Shown here piece after piece: positions 25,056 to 33,686 of a DNA stretch of 64,000 bases. Positions within the stretch are counted from its first letter, which is position 1, and each line of letters opens with the position of its first letter. The stretch is from Janthinobacterium agaricidamnosum NBRC 102515 = DSM 9628. Its GTDB lineage: Bacteria; Pseudomonadota; Gammaproteobacteria; Burkholderiales; Burkholderiaceae_D. The stretch spans positions 2,477,533 to 2,541,532 of the forward strand of contig NZ_HG322949.1 of the NCBI RefSeq assembly GCF_000723165.1, in the 5' to 3' direction. The notes beneath the pieces were generated by a model. That model worked only from the letters and a program-made list of their open reading frames with translations, was not told the DNA's origin and searched no databases. The translations under genes were made by a program, and so were the position numbers.

Positions 25056-27377
25056 ATGACTACAGTGCATTTGCAGCCGCTGGTTGCGTCCTCGTTTGCT
25101 TCTTTTATTCCACGCCGTCTCAACCTGGCCGTCAAGGCCGCCTTGCTGGGCTTGTTCGCGGCGCCGTTGCCGGGGCATGCCGACGAACCGTCGAAACAGG
25201 CGGTATTCCCGGAAATCCTGGTACAGGCCAGGCAGGACGATGTGCGCAAGCCCGGCACGCGCACCGTCATCACCAGCGAGGAACTGGAACGCCGCAACGT
25301 CACCGGCCTGGCCGGCCTGGTGCGTTATGAACCGTTGATCAGCGCGCCGATTTCGGCCAGCGGCAGCGGGTCGGTGTGGGACAGCTCGGGCAATAGCGGC
25401 TACAACATCCGTGGCATCGAAGGTAACCGGGTCAGCCTCGACATCGATGGCATTTCCTTGCCGGACGCCGCGCCGAAACCGGACGCGACCAGCTTGAACA
25501 GCTTCGGCATCGGCCGCGAATACTTCGATCCTGAAACTTTCCATGAAGTGCGTATCGGTTCCGGCACCTCGCCGGCCGGCGCGGCCACGCCGGGCCTGGG
25601 CGGCAGCGTGGCGTTTATCACCAAGTCGCCGGAAGATTTCCTGGGCAACGGACGCGACAGCTATGTCAGCTACAAGCTCGGTTATACCGCGGCCGACCGC
25701 GCCGCCGCCAATACGCTGACCGGCGCGGCGCGGGTCGGCAATCTGCAGGCGCTGGCCGTGCTGGTGCACCGCAAGGGCAGTGAAACCAAGAGTCTCGGCG
25801 ACTCTCCGCTGAACCCGGACAACTGGAGCTCGAACGCGATCTTGACCAAGCTGGTGTGGGCCTTGCCGGGCGACCAGAAAATCGACTTCACCATTGACGC
25901 CTACGAGCGCGACAACAAGCGCGTCTACCTGAACAAGCAGAGCGCCGCGTATCCGGACGGCGCCAGCCAGGATTCGACCACCCGCCGCAACCGCTTCAGC
26001 CTCGGGCATACCATCGCCGTCAAGGATGTGGCGCTGTTCGATACGCTGACGTCGAAGATTTACATGCAGAACTCCAGGGTCGAAGACCAGACCACCGCGC
26101 ATTACATCACCGGCCGGGTGCGGTACGACCGGCTGATCAATACCGGCTATTTCAACAACAGCTACGGTGTCACCAGCGAAGCGTTCAAGCAAGTCAACGC
26201 CGGCAATGCGCTGACCTATGGCGTCAGCGCGGAACAGACCTCGACCCGCCGGCCATGGCTGGAAGACCGCACCGTGATCAGCACCGGCGCGCACCAGATC
26301 ACGATGAAGAACCGCATGGCCGACATGGACACCACCAAGGTGGCGGTCTTTGTGCGCGATGAACTGGGTTTTGGCCTGGGCGGCTACAAGGCCACGCTGA
26401 CGCCGGGCTTGCGCGCCGAATACCGCAGCCTGAAACCGAAGAACCTGGATCAATACCTGATCGCGGTGCCAGGCGCGGCCAAGGAAATCAAGGAAGAAAG
26501 CGATACTTACCTGACGCCTGGCCTGGGCCTGTCGGTGGAAGTGGCGCCCAACCTGGACCTGTATGGCCAATATAGCCGCGGCACCCGTTTGCCGACCGCG
26601 GCCGAACGCACCGGCACCTACGATTCCTTCAGTTACACCGGCGCCGGCAACGGTTATGCGGTACTCGGCAATCCGAACTTGCAGAAGGAAACCAGCAACG
26701 CTTTTGAACTCGGTCTGAAGGGCACGGCGACCAAGGGCTTGACCTTCCGCAGCGCGCTGTTCTACACCAAATACAACAACTTCATCGACTATCAGGCGCA
26801 GCCGGCCGATCCGGTGAATTACCCGACGATTACGTTTGGTTTGTTCCGTCCTGAAAATATCGGCAATGCCCGCACCTGGGGCGGCGAAGTGTCGGCGCGG
26901 GCCGAGCTGGGCAGCTGGTCGCCGGCCATGCAAGGCTGGTATGTCGACGCCGCCGCCGGCCTGACGCGCGGTTCGTCGCAAGACAAGCTGACCGGCATCA
27001 GCACGCCGCTGGCGTCGGTGGCGCCTTACAAGGGCACGTTCAGCATCGGTTACGACCATGCGTCGCAACTGTTCGGCATCGACCTGACCGCCGTCAAGGT
27101 TGGCGCCAAGCAGGCGCCTGACCAGTCGGTCAATGGCGTCGTCACGCCGAATTTCGCGGTGCCGGGCTACACCTTGTTCGACTTGTCGACCTATTGGAAT
27201 GTGCATAAAAACGCCAAGCTGGTATTCGGCGTGTACAACCTGGGCAACCGCAAATACTGGGACTATGCCTCGTCGCGCAGCCTGGTGGCGGACACCGGCG
27301 GCGCGTCGCACAGCGATATCCAGCGCCAGGCGATGGCCGGGCGCAATGTGGCGGCCAGCCTGACCGTCAGCTTTTAA
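25056..27377 (+). CDS. TonB-dependent outer-membrane receptor (hemoglobin/heme receptor family)
   Basis: 773 residues. A long signal peptide (cleavage near GHA/DE) precedes the plug domain (TVITSEELERRNVTGLAGLVRYEPL, then NIRGIEGNRVSLDIDGISLPDA) and a 22-strand barrel ending in Phe (AASLTVSF). The family resemblance is to hemoglobin/lactoferrin receptors, with the NPNL box in GNPNLQKETSN. The preceding FRAP box is altered to LPTA, and the segment between the two boxes has no His, unlike HmuR-type heme receptors. A Fur-like box is upstream and a HemS-like gene downstream. Confidence 0.85.
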   Translation: MTTVHLQPLVASSFASFIPRRLNLAVKAALLGLFAAPLPGHADEPSKQAVFPEILVQARQDDVRKPGTRTVITSEELERRNVTGLAGLVRYEPLISAPISASGSGSVWDSSGNSGYNIRGIEGNRVSLDIDGISLPDAAPKPDATSLNSFGIGREYFDPETFHEVRIGSGTSPAGAATPGLGGSVAFITKSPEDFLGNGRDSYVSYKLGYTAADRAAANTLTGAARVGNLQALAVLVHRKGSETKSLGDSPLNPDNWSSNAILTKLVWALPGDQKIDFTIDAYERDNKRVYLNKQSAAYPDGASQDSTTRRNRFSLGHTIAVKDVALFDTLTSKIYMQNSRVEDQTTAHYITGRVRYDRLINTGYFNNSYGVTSEAFKQVNAGNALTYGVSAEQTSTRRPWLEDRTVISTGAHQITMKNRMADMDTTKVAVFVRDELGFGLGGYKATLTPGLRAEYRSLKPKNLDQYLIAVPGAAKEIKEESDTYLTPGLGLSVEVAPNLDLYGQYSRGTRLPTAAERTGTYDSFSYTGAGNGYAVLGNPNLQKETSNAFELGLKGTATKGLTFRSALFYTKYNNFIDYQAQPADPVNYPTITFGLFRPENIGNARTWGGEVSARAELGSWSPAMQGWYVDAAAGLTRGSSQDKLTGISTPLASVAPYKGTFSIGYDHASQLFGIDLTAVKVGAKQAPDQSVNGVVTPNFAVPGYTLFDLSTYWNVHKNAKLVFGVYNLGNRKYWDYASSRSLVADTGGASHSDIQRQAMAGRNVAASLTVSF

Positions 27378-27469
27378 TCCCGATTAGTTAACCTGACTAA
27401 TTATTGTCATGCGGTTCGCGGGAGGCGTGCATCGTCTCCTGTTTTTCTTTGTTTTTTAACGGAATGTCC

Positions 27470-28627
27470 ATGAAGCTTACAAAACTTGTTGTCGCCCTGC
27501 TGGGCAGCCTGCTGATCGCCCAGGCCCACGCGGCCCCGGCCAACCTGGCCGAGCGCTGGAGCACCTTGCGCAGCGAACAGCCGAAGTTGCAAATCCGCGA
27601 TGCGGCCCGTACCCTGGGCGTGTCCGAAGCCGACTTGCTGGCGACCAAGCTCGGTAGCGGCGTGACGCGCCTGCTGGCCGACGGCAACAATCCGCGTGAA
27701 ATCATGCGCCGCGCGCTGGACCTGGGCCTGGTACTGGCCACCACCCGCAACGAAAACGGCGTCATCGAGCGCACCGGCACCGCCAGCCGCCTGAAACAGC
27801 CGGAACCAGCGCCGACCGGCGACAAGGACAAGGATGCCGAACGCGAAGCGCGCATGCGCAATATCGCCGGCGGCTACCTGGGCGGCGAGATCGACTTGCG
27901 TTTCCATTTTGCCGACTGGACGTATGCGTTTGCCGTCACGCAAGCCGGTCGCGACGGCAAGCCGGCGCGCAGCCTGCAATTTTTCGACAGCCACGGCACC
28001 TCGGTGCATAAAGTATTCCTGCGCAACGATGCCGGCATTGCGCCATTCGACAAGCTGGTGGCCGACTTCCGCGCGCCGCAACAGGAGGCCGACCTGAAGG
28101 TGGCCGCCGCCGCGCCGGCCGTGCCTGAAAAGGCCGACGCCCAGGTCGACCTGAAGGAATTTCAGTTGGCATGGACCGAGATGACCGACGTGCATCAATT
28201 CGCCCGCATCCTGCGCGAGTTCGGCCTGTCGCGCGAACAGGCGCTGCGCTTGGCGCCGGCCGGCGCGGCCGAACGCATCGCGCCGCAAGCGGTGCGCAAG
28301 CTGCTCGACGATGCCGCCAAGCAGCAAGTGGCGATCATGGTATTCCTCGGCAATGAAGGATTGACGCAGATTTTCAGCGGCAAGATCAACAAGACGGCGG
28401 AAGGGGGCGGCTTTTACAATGTGCTCGATCCCGAATTCAACCTGCATCTGCGCGACTCGGCCTTCACCAGCGGCTGGGTAGTCAAGCGCGGCGGCGTCAC
28501 CTCGGTCGAATTCTTCGACAAGACAGGTGAGCAAGTGGTGTCGTTCTTCGGCGTGCGCGAGCGTGGACAGCCGCAACCGCAAGCGTGGGACGACCTGGCG
28601 GCCAGCCTGCCGCGCGCGGCAAAATAG
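27470..28627 (+). CDS. HemS/HmuS-like hemin-degrading factor with Sec signal peptide
   Basis: 385 residues from ATG 27470 (GGA six bases upstream). The body is a tandem HemS fold: RDAARTLGVSEADLL and SLQFFDSHGTSVHKVFLRNDAG in repeat one, then WTEMTDVHQFARILREFGLSREQALRLAP and FYNVLDPEFNLHLRDS in repeat two. The His of TDVHQF (residue 242) matches the known heme ligand region. Unlike cytoplasmic HemS/ChuS/PhuS, it begins with a clear export signal (VVALLGSLLIAQAHA/AP). It therefore probably handles heme in the periplasm. Co-transcribed with the receptor and ended by a terminator. Confidence 0.82.
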   Translation: MKLTKLVVALLGSLLIAQAHAAPANLAERWSTLRSEQPKLQIRDAARTLGVSEADLLATKLGSGVTRLLADGNNPREIMRRALDLGLVLATTRNENGVIERTGTASRLKQPEPAPTGDKDKDAEREARMRNIAGGYLGGEIDLRFHFADWTYAFAVTQAGRDGKPARSLQFFDSHGTSVHKVFLRNDAGIAPFDKLVADFRAPQQEADLKVAAAAPAVPEKADAQVDLKEFQLAWTEMTDVHQFARILREFGLSREQALRLAPAGAAERIAPQAVRKLLDDAAKQQVAIMVFLGNEGLTQIFSGKINKTAEGGGFYNVLDPEFNLHLRDSAFTSGWVVKRGGVTSVEFFDKTGEQVVSFFGVRERGQPQPQAWDDLAASLPRAAK

Positions 28628-28647
28628 TCAGTGATCAGCTTTCTTGA

Positions 28648-28679
28648 AACCCGCAGCCTTGCCTGGCTGCGGGTTTTTT
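28648..28679 (+). terminator. Rho-independent terminator of the heme operon
   Basis: 11-bp stem AACCCGCAGCC / GGCTGCGGGTT with a 6-base loop and a T6 run, 20 bases after the HemS-like stop. Confidence 0.92.
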
Positions 28680-28810
28680 GCATTTTGGACACACGATTGA
28701 ACGCACCACAGCGTAGCAGGGCGCCGGCCTGAAAAATGGTATGCTCAATCCATATTGATTGTCGTATGGATAGAACGTTATTGCTGTTTGGACTGTAAGG
28801 AAACGATATC

Positions 28811-29734
28811 GTGGCGACCCTTAGCGCAAACGGCATGACCATCGCCTATGACACCCATGGCGATCCGCGCGATCCGGCGGTATTGCTGATCATGGGCCTG
28901 GGCATGCAATTGATTTCCTGGCCGATCGACCTGGTCGACGGCCTGGTGGAACAGGGTTTGTATGTGATCCGCTACGATCACCGCGATGCCGGCCTGTCGA
29001 CCAAGCTGGACCAGTTCGGTACGCCGAACTTGCCGCTGCTCTATATCAAGAATGTGCTGGGCTGGAAGGTGCGCAGCGCTTACACGCTGTACGACATGGC
29101 CGACGACGCGCTGGGCTTGCTGGATGGGCTGAAGATCCGGCAGGCGCACCTGATCGGCGTATCGATGGGCGGCATGATCGCCCAGGTGATGGCGGCGCGC
29201 TTTCCGCGGCGTACATTGAGCCTGACGTCGATCATGTCCAGCAGCGGCCGGCGCGGTTTGCCGGGACCGGCAAAAACGGCGCGCAAGGCGCTGCTGAGCC
29301 GGCCGAAAAATCCGCTGGACCGGGAGCAGGTGATCGCCCACATGGCGCGCAGCGCGCACCTGATCGGCAGCCCGGCGTATCCGACGCCGGACAGGGTGAT
29401 GCGCCAGCACGTGGAACAGTTTTTGACGCGCGGCAGTTGCCCGGCCGGCATGGCGCGCCAGATGGCGGCGATTGCCGCCTCGGGCCAGCGTACCGGATTG
29501 CTGAAAACCATCACTTGTCCCAGCATGGTGATTCACGGCATGGCCGATCCGCTGATACCGGCCGCTTGCGGCATCGATACGGCGGCGCTGATTCCAGGTG
29601 CCGATCTGCATCTGATCGAAGGCATGGGCCACGATTTGCCGGCGCAATTGATCGAACGCCTGCTCGCCTTGATCGATGGGCATCTGCACGGTAAGATGGC
29701 AGCGCAGTCGAGTTCGCAAATCGCCCAAAGCTGA
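28811..29734 (+). CDS. Alpha/beta-fold hydrolase
   Basis: 307 residues with a GTG start at 28811; AAGGAA lies 8 bases upstream. Features of the family: LLIMGLGMQLISW oxyanion region, YDHRDAGLS, nucleophile elbow GVSMGGM, acid in HGMADPLIP and His in EGMGHDLP. It resembles the aclacinomycin methylesterase-like/carboxylesterase branch common in proteobacteria. Substrate is unknown. Confidence 0.82.
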   Translation: MATLSANGMTIAYDTHGDPRDPAVLLIMGLGMQLISWPIDLVDGLVEQGLYVIRYDHRDAGLSTKLDQFGTPNLPLLYIKNVLGWKVRSAYTLYDMADDALGLLDGLKIRQAHLIGVSMGGMIAQVMAARFPRRTLSLTSIMSSSGRRGLPGPAKTARKALLSRPKNPLDREQVIAHMARSAHLIGSPAYPTPDRVMRQHVEQFLTRGSCPAGMARQMAAIAASGQRTGLLKTITCPSMVIHGMADPLIPAACGIDTAALIPGADLHLIEGMGHDLPAQLIERLLALIDGHLHGKMAAQSSSQIAQS

Positions 29735-29768
29735 GACGAACGCTGAGCCACCATCTGATCGAGATATC

Positions 29769-30686
29769 TTGAAAACACCCCAAATCGGCATCGCGATTGC
29801 CGCCCCCGGCGGTTACGCGCTGGACCCGGATGCGCTGCAGCGCGGCATCGAGCGCCTGCGCGAGCAGGGCTGCCTGGTCCATAATTACTACGACCCGGCG
29901 CAAAAATTCCAGCGCTTCGGCGGCACCGAGGCGGGCCGGCTGGCGCAGCTGCACGCCGCCGCCGCCGACCCCGAAGTGCAGGTGGTGATGGCGCTGCGCG
30001 GCAGCTACGGCATCAGCCGCATCTTGCCGGACATCGATTTTGATGCGATGGCGGCCAGCGGCAAACTGTTCGTCGGCTACAGCGATTTCACCGCCTTCCA
30101 CATGGGCTTGATGGCCAGGACCGGCCGGGGCAGCTTTGCCGGACCGATGTTTTGCGACGATTTCATCCGCGATGAGCCGGTCGATTTCACCTTGCAGCAA
30201 TTATGGGATTGCCTGCAAGGCCCGAGCCACACGATCACCGCCAGGGCCAGCGGCAATCCGCAGGTCGATCTGTCCGGCAAATTATGGGGCGGCAACCTGG
30301 CGATGCTGGTGCATTTGCTGGGCACGCCGTATTTCCCGCACATCGATGGCGGCATCCTGTTCGTCGAAGACGTCAACGAACATCCGTACCGGGTCGAACG
30401 CATGTTGCTGCAACTATTCCATGCCGGCGTGATCGGCCGCCAGCAAGCGGTGCTGCTGGGCGATTTTTCGCTGTACCGGCTCGGCGAGCAAGACAATGGC
30501 TACGACTTCGACGCGATGCTGGCCTATCTGCGCCAGCGCCTGCCGGTGCCGCTGCTGACCGGGCTGGAATTCGGCCACATCAAGCGCCGCGTCACATTGC
30601 CGTTCGGCGGCCAGGCGCGGCTGCGTTCCGATGCCGACGGTTTTGAGCTCAGCGTCACCGATTATCCGACCTTGCCGGCCGGCTGA
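29769..30686 (+). CDS. ldcA: Muramoyltetrapeptide (LD-)carboxypeptidase
   Basis: 305 residues. A TTG start at 29769 (GAGATA just upstream) is preferred because the frame upstream has no family similarity. Motifs of peptidase family S66: IAIAAPGGYALDPDALQRG, VVMALRGSYGISRILPDID, the nucleophile Ser in GYSDFTAFH, the Glu-containing FVEDVNEHPYRVERM and the late FGHIKRRVTLPFGG with the His. The cytoplasmic enzyme trims the terminal D-Ala of murein tetrapeptides during recycling. It lies 34 bases after the hydrolase gene. Confidence 0.88.
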   Translation: MKTPQIGIAIAAPGGYALDPDALQRGIERLREQGCLVHNYYDPAQKFQRFGGTEAGRLAQLHAAAADPEVQVVMALRGSYGISRILPDIDFDAMAASGKLFVGYSDFTAFHMGLMARTGRGSFAGPMFCDDFIRDEPVDFTLQQLWDCLQGPSHTITARASGNPQVDLSGKLWGGNLAMLVHLLGTPYFPHIDGGILFVEDVNEHPYRVERMLLQLFHAGVIGRQQAVLLGDFSLYRLGEQDNGYDFDAMLAYLRQRLPVPLLTGLEFGHIKRRVTLPFGGQARLRSDADGFELSVTDYPTLPAG

Positions 30687-30697
30687 ATGGCGCGACG

Positions 30698-31882
30698 ATG
30701 ACCGCGCCGCGCCTGCTGCATGTGGATGTCTTGCGCGGACTGGCGGTGTTCGGCATCTTGCTGGTGAATATCTGGAGCTTTGCGTGGGGCACGTCGTCGC
30801 TGCGTTATGGCGTGTTGCCGCCAGATGCGTCGGTGCTCGATGGCCTGGCCGTGTTCGGCGTCGCCTTGCTGGCGGAACTGAAGTTTTATCCGATCTTCGC
30901 CTTCCTGTTCGGCGCCGGTTTCGCCTTGCAAACCCGCAGCCTGAAGCGCCAACTGGGCAACTGGCAGGCGGCGCAAGCCCGTTACTGGCGCCGCCTGATG
31001 TGGCTGCTCGGCTGCGGCATATTGCATGGCATGCTGGTGTGGAGCGGCGACGTGCTGACCTCGTATGCCTTCAGCGGCTTGCTGATCCTGCGCCTGTCGA
31101 CCGCGCCGGTGCACCGCATTTGCCGCGCGGTATTGACGGCAGCCTTGGCCTTCGCCGCGGTCATCCTGGCCTTGTACCTGTTGCTGGGCGTGGTGATTTC
31201 CTACCGCGAAGTGAACGATATCTGGCTGGCCGCCGAGAACTTGCGCGCCGTCTACAGTCAAGGTTCCTTGCCGGACATCGCCTGGCAACGGGCCGGCGAT
31301 TATGTGACCGCGCAACTGGCCGGTGTGCTGATGCTGCCGCATACCATCGCCCTGTTTTTGCTGGGCATGCTGGCGGTGCGCCTCGGCTGGCTGACCCGGC
31401 CCGAACGGCATCGTGCCGCATGGCGCCGGGTGCGCCTGCTCGGCCTCGGCCTGGGCTTGCCGCTGAATCTGCTGTGGGCTTGTGCCGCGTTGCTGCAAGC
31501 GCTCAACCCGCATCAAGCGACCATCAATGTGCCGCTGCTGGAATACCTGATGTATTTCACCGGCCCCTTGCTGGCCGCCGCCTATGTCGCCGCGCTGGTG
31601 CTGGCGCGGAAAACGGTGCTGGCGTTGCTGGCCCGCTGGCTGGAGCCGGTTGGCCGCATGGCGCTGAGCAATTATTTGCTGCAATCGCTGGCAGGCACCT
31701 TGCTGCTGCAAGGTAGCGGCCTGGGCTGGGCCGCCACGATCACGCCGTCGCAACTGATGTTGCTGGCGTTAGCCATGATGCTGTTCCAGGCCGGATTGAG
31801 CCGCTGGTGGATGGCGCGCTACCAGCAGGGGCCGGCCGAGGCGCTGTGGCGGCACTATGTGCTGGGCGGACGACAGGCATGA
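30698..31882 (+). CDS. DUF418 (YeiB-like) membrane protein
   Basis: 394 residues, about ten membrane helices. It opens with the DUF418/YeiB signature (VDVLRGLAVFGILLVNIWSF), contains FLFGAGFALQ, and ends with the conserved C-terminal block (GRMALSNYLLQSLAGTLLL, later FQAGLSRWWMARYQQGPAE-like). Members belong to the acyltransferase-3-like superfamily; transport or acylation roles are proposed but not settled. It follows ldcA by 11 bases. Confidence 0.85.
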   Translation: MTAPRLLHVDVLRGLAVFGILLVNIWSFAWGTSSLRYGVLPPDASVLDGLAVFGVALLAELKFYPIFAFLFGAGFALQTRSLKRQLGNWQAAQARYWRRLMWLLGCGILHGMLVWSGDVLTSYAFSGLLILRLSTAPVHRICRAVLTAALAFAAVILALYLLLGVVISYREVNDIWLAAENLRAVYSQGSLPDIAWQRAGDYVTAQLAGVLMLPHTIALFLLGMLAVRLGWLTRPERHRAAWRRVRLLGLGLGLPLNLLWACAALLQALNPHQATINVPLLEYLMYFTGPLLAAAYVAALVLARKTVLALLARWLEPVGRMALSNYLLQSLAGTLLLQGSGLGWAATITPSQLMLLALAMMLFQAGLSRWWMARYQQGPAEALWRHYVLGGRQA

Positions 31883-32100
31883 GTGGTGCAGCTCGTTTTG
31901 TCGATTAATATCAAACGGGTAACGTGGTACGGTTACTATAATAAATAAAATGTGAAGATATTAAAAAAAGAAGAAGGAGAGTGTTGTTTCATTTCTTTAT
32001 TAGGTTGCCAACTAAATTGAGTATTGCCAGCGCCGCTTAAACAACTTGCTCCGAGCAGCATGCGAGGAGCCGGGCTTGATAAAGGATCGGAGGAGCTATT
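31883..32100. other. AT-rich intergenic region with promoter-like hexamer
   Basis: This 218-base gap is much richer in A/T than its surroundings. A TATAAT hexamer occurs at 31937-31942, and a GGAGG-type ribosome-binding site lies just before the ATG at 32101. No ORF or strong hairpin was seen. Confidence 0.4.
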
Positions 32101-32463
32101 ATGGAATCGATGGAACATCGTGTCGAAAAGCTCGAAGAGTTGGCCGTGGATGCCAAGCAACGCTTGGTGCGCATGGAGACGCGTTTGGGTGGCATCGATC
32201 ATCGTCTCGACACGACGATGGCAAGCAAGGCCGATATAGCGAGTATGCTGGCGGCGATGGTGACCAAAGCCGATATGGCAAAAGTTGAAGAAAAAATGGC
32301 ACGGATGGAAACTCGTGCAGATGCTACCGATCACTTACTGGCAATAACCGTTGCGACCAAGGCCGATCTTGCGCACCTTGAGTCGAATTTGATTCGCTTA
32401 TTCATTGGCATAACGATATCACTTGCCGGAGTTGCTTTCGCCGCTGCAAGATTGGTGCATTAA
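32101..32463 (+). CDS. Small coiled-coil protein with C-terminal membrane anchor
   Basis: 120 residues. Residues 1-95 show heptad-like repeats with recurring KADIA/KADMA/KADLA units spaced through VEKLEEL, METRLGGIDHRLDTTM and METRADATDHLLA. The last 25 residues are a single hydrophobic helix (LFIGITISLAGVAFAAARLV). The pattern resembles Bdr-like and DUF1640-like coiled-coil membrane proteins. A GGAGGAG site precedes the ATG. Lower GC than neighbours suggests acquisition. Confidence 0.68.
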   Translation: MESMEHRVEKLEELAVDAKQRLVRMETRLGGIDHRLDTTMASKADIASMLAAMVTKADMAKVEEKMARMETRADATDHLLAITVATKADLAHLESNLIRLFIGITISLAGVAFAAARLVH

Positions 32464-32528
32464 AATTGCTAAATACTTCACTCTCGGCCATTGCCAGAGT
32501 GAAGCAATACTCAGGGCCGGGCGGGTCT

Positions 32529-32969
32529 TCACGATAAATCCTTACGCATGAATACCCGGCTGCTGCCCGACGGCTGGCAGGGGATTTCGCCAAATACCGA
32601 CCAGCCCTGGCGCTGGTAAAAGCCGGGGGCCTGGAAACTGATGGTGTATAGCACCGCTGAACGGCAGCCGCGGCGGCGGGCTTCATCTTCCGCCATTTTC
32701 AGCAGGGTGCTGCCAAAACCGCCGCCGCGCAAGGTTTCCGGTAAATAGAACAGGTCGATGAACAGCAAGCCGAGCGAGGTGCGTCCGCTGATGCCGCCCA
32801 GTACCGCCTGGGTGTCCGGATCGGTCAGCAAGACCGCCAGCGGGCGGTGATCGTCGATGCCGCTGATATCGATATTGAACTGGCTTAAGCCTTGCGCCAG
32901 TTGGGACATGGCCGCCGCATGTGGCGCTTCCGTCATGACGATCCTGGGTTGTTTCACCGGCGACTCCAC
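32529..32969 (-). CDS. GNAT-family N-acetyltransferase
   Basis: 146 residues. Acetyl-CoA site region: FIDLFYLPETLRGGGFGSTLLKMAEDEARRRGCRSAVL (R/Q-x-x-G-x-G/A motif as RGGGFGS), followed by the GFYQRQGW motif of GNAT C-termini. Substrate unknown. A second GNAT gene follows upstream on the same strand. Confidence 0.83.
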   Translation of the reverse strand: MESPVKQPRIVMTEAPHAAAMSQLAQGLSQFNIDISGIDDHRPLAVLLTDPDTQAVLGGISGRTSLGLLFIDLFYLPETLRGGGFGSTLLKMAEDEARRRGCRSAVLYTISFQAPGFYQRQGWSVFGEIPCQPSGSSRVFMRKDLS

Positions 32970-33030
32970 ATGGTTGTTTTTAAATGGCTGTATAAATATA
33001 CAGTACTTCGGCCATGTGGTGAAGTCCGGC

Positions 33031-33510
33031 TTATGCCGTCAGCTGGATCTTGAAACCTTCATGGCTGGCGCTAAATCCCAGCCGCGCATAAAAGCGGTGC
33101 GCTTCGGTGCGGGTCTTGTCGCTGGTCAGTTGAGCAACATTGCAGCCCCGTTCACGCGCCAGTCGCAAGGCCTGGGCGATGATCCAGTGGCCAATGCCCT
33201 GGCCGCGCAAGCTGCTGTCGACGCGCACCGTTTCGATATTGGCGCGCAAGGCGCCGCGCCGGCTCAGGCCGGGGATATAGCTCAGTTGCAGCATGCCGAT
33301 CACGCGGCCATCGAGTTCGCCCAGCAACAGGTATTGGTTGGCGTCGGTATCGATCGCCTCGAATGCCTGGACATACACACTGTCGTCGCTGCCGGCCGCG
33401 TCGCGGGCCTGGCCCAGCACATCGTCGGCCAGCAATTCCAGCAGGCGCGGCAAGTCGGCGCGCACGGCGCGGCGTGTCGTCAGGTTTTTATGGTGAATCG
33501 TCTGTGTCAT
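33031..33510 (-). CDS. GNAT-family N-acetyltransferase
   Basis: 159 residues from ATG 33510 (the frame extends to 33567 without family similarity). Shows the GNAT core: GRVIGMLQLSYIPGLSRRGALRANIETVRVDSSLRGQGIG (acetyl-CoA loop RGQGIG), then ARERGCNVAQLTSDKTR and HRFYARLGF. Related to small-molecule/aminoglycoside-like acetyltransferases of broad role. It lies 61 bases upstream of the other GNAT gene. Confidence 0.84.
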   Translation of the reverse strand: MTQTIHHKNLTTRRAVRADLPRLLELLADDVLGQARDAAGSDDSVYVQAFEAIDTDANQYLLLGELDGRVIGMLQLSYIPGLSRRGALRANIETVRVDSSLRGQGIGHWIIAQALRLARERGCNVAQLTSDKTRTEAHRFYARLGFSASHEGFKIQLTA

Positions 33511-33686
33511 ATCAGCTTGCTCCAAGGCTCGTTGGTGATGGACCAGACAGTATATGCCTCGCCACACAATCCCGCCGCCAGCCCTTGCCGGCCGGCGGTT
33601 TATAGAATAGCGGCCAGTCGGTGCTGTATAATAAAGAGAAAGTATCTAACTACCTGATTTAACTGAATAAAGAATAATCACCTTAC

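Noticed and set aside
25041..27311. 756-codon open frame antisense to the TonB receptor gene
   Set aside because: No signal, domain or ribosome-binding site; shadow of the receptor coding strand.
33627..33632. TATAAT hexamer upstream of ybiT as a promoter
   Set aside because: No acceptable -35 element at 16-18 bases; reported by composition alone it would be unreliable.
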